Source of the DNA: Gammaproteobacteria bacterium
Lineage (GTDB): Bacteria > Pseudomonadota > Gammaproteobacteria > DSM-16500
Reading direction: 5' to 3'
NCBI GenBank assembly: GCA_009885665.1
Contig: VFKI01000068.1
Span: 1-14,996 of the forward strand
Length of the DNA: 14,996 nt
Notes under the pieces: generated by a model
What the model was told of the DNA's origin: nothing
The model's database searches: none
Seen by the model: the letters and a program-made list of their open reading frames with translations, nothing else
Part shown: positions 14,935-14,996 of the stretch, in pieces
Layout: the number at the start of each line of letters is the position of its first letter
Numbering within the stretch: the stretch's first letter is position 1
Program-made: the position numbers and the translations under genes

Positions 14935-14996
14935 ATGGGCAATGTCGATTATTGTGTCGGAGCAAAATAGAAATGTCATTTTCGCCTCGATTTATA

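Noticed and set aside
14935..14970. Short frame after the last gene
   Set aside because: Only eleven codons, no ribosome site and no recognisable motif.

Overview
The window looks like chromosomal DNA of a Gram-negative bacterium, most likely a gammaproteobacterium. It encodes outer-membrane usher machinery, periplasmic PapD-like chaperone signatures and a filamentous-haemagglutinin-type exoprotein, and base composition is moderate to AT-leaning. An interspersed TCATTACGAG...GTGGCAAG-type repeat and large palindromic repeats would fit a Legionellales/Coxiellaceae-like genome, but that placement is recall and inference, not proof.

Layout. (1) 1-6714, plus strand: the 3' part (2237 codons, open at the window's left edge) of a giant secreted adhesin. 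Visible order is MBG/YDG modules, a beta-helix-like region, five YDG modules plus an MBG-like module, a second beta-helix-like region, and a C-terminal GLUG block. It ends in tandem stops TGA TAG. (2) 6727-11719: a compact archaic (Csu-like) chaperone-usher pilus locus. A plus-strand operon of chaperone (7420-8169), usher (8188-10749) and a short spore-coat-U (SCPU) pilin (10746-11174) is flanked on both sides by minus-strand SCPU pilins (6727-7227 and 11171-11719). The flanking pilins have a likely N-terminal donor strand before the first cysteine. The operon pilin, in the position where Csu systems encode the tip adhesin, has none, which suggests a minimal single-domain tip or cap. (3) About 11720-12714: roughly 1 kb without a gene, containing a 16-bp palindrome upstream of the last pilin and a cluster of palindromic repeats. 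Two of these are near-perfect hairpin elements of 178 and 179 bp. A good sigma-70 promoter closes the region. (4) 12715-14934: an unrecognised 739-residue protein with several hydrophobic segments and a charged linker before its C-terminal part. (5) 14935-14996: nothing supported.

How the genes work together: the chaperone would fold and hold the three SCPU pilins in the periplasm, and the usher would polymerise them on the surface. The adhesin upstream is a separate surface system, and its secretion partner is not in the window. No tRNA, rRNA, CRISPR array, transposase or integrase gene was seen. The strongest less-ordinary signals are the paired palindromic elements, the Nte-less pilin, and the convergent pilin genes whose stop codons overlap with a strong hairpin just inside one of them.
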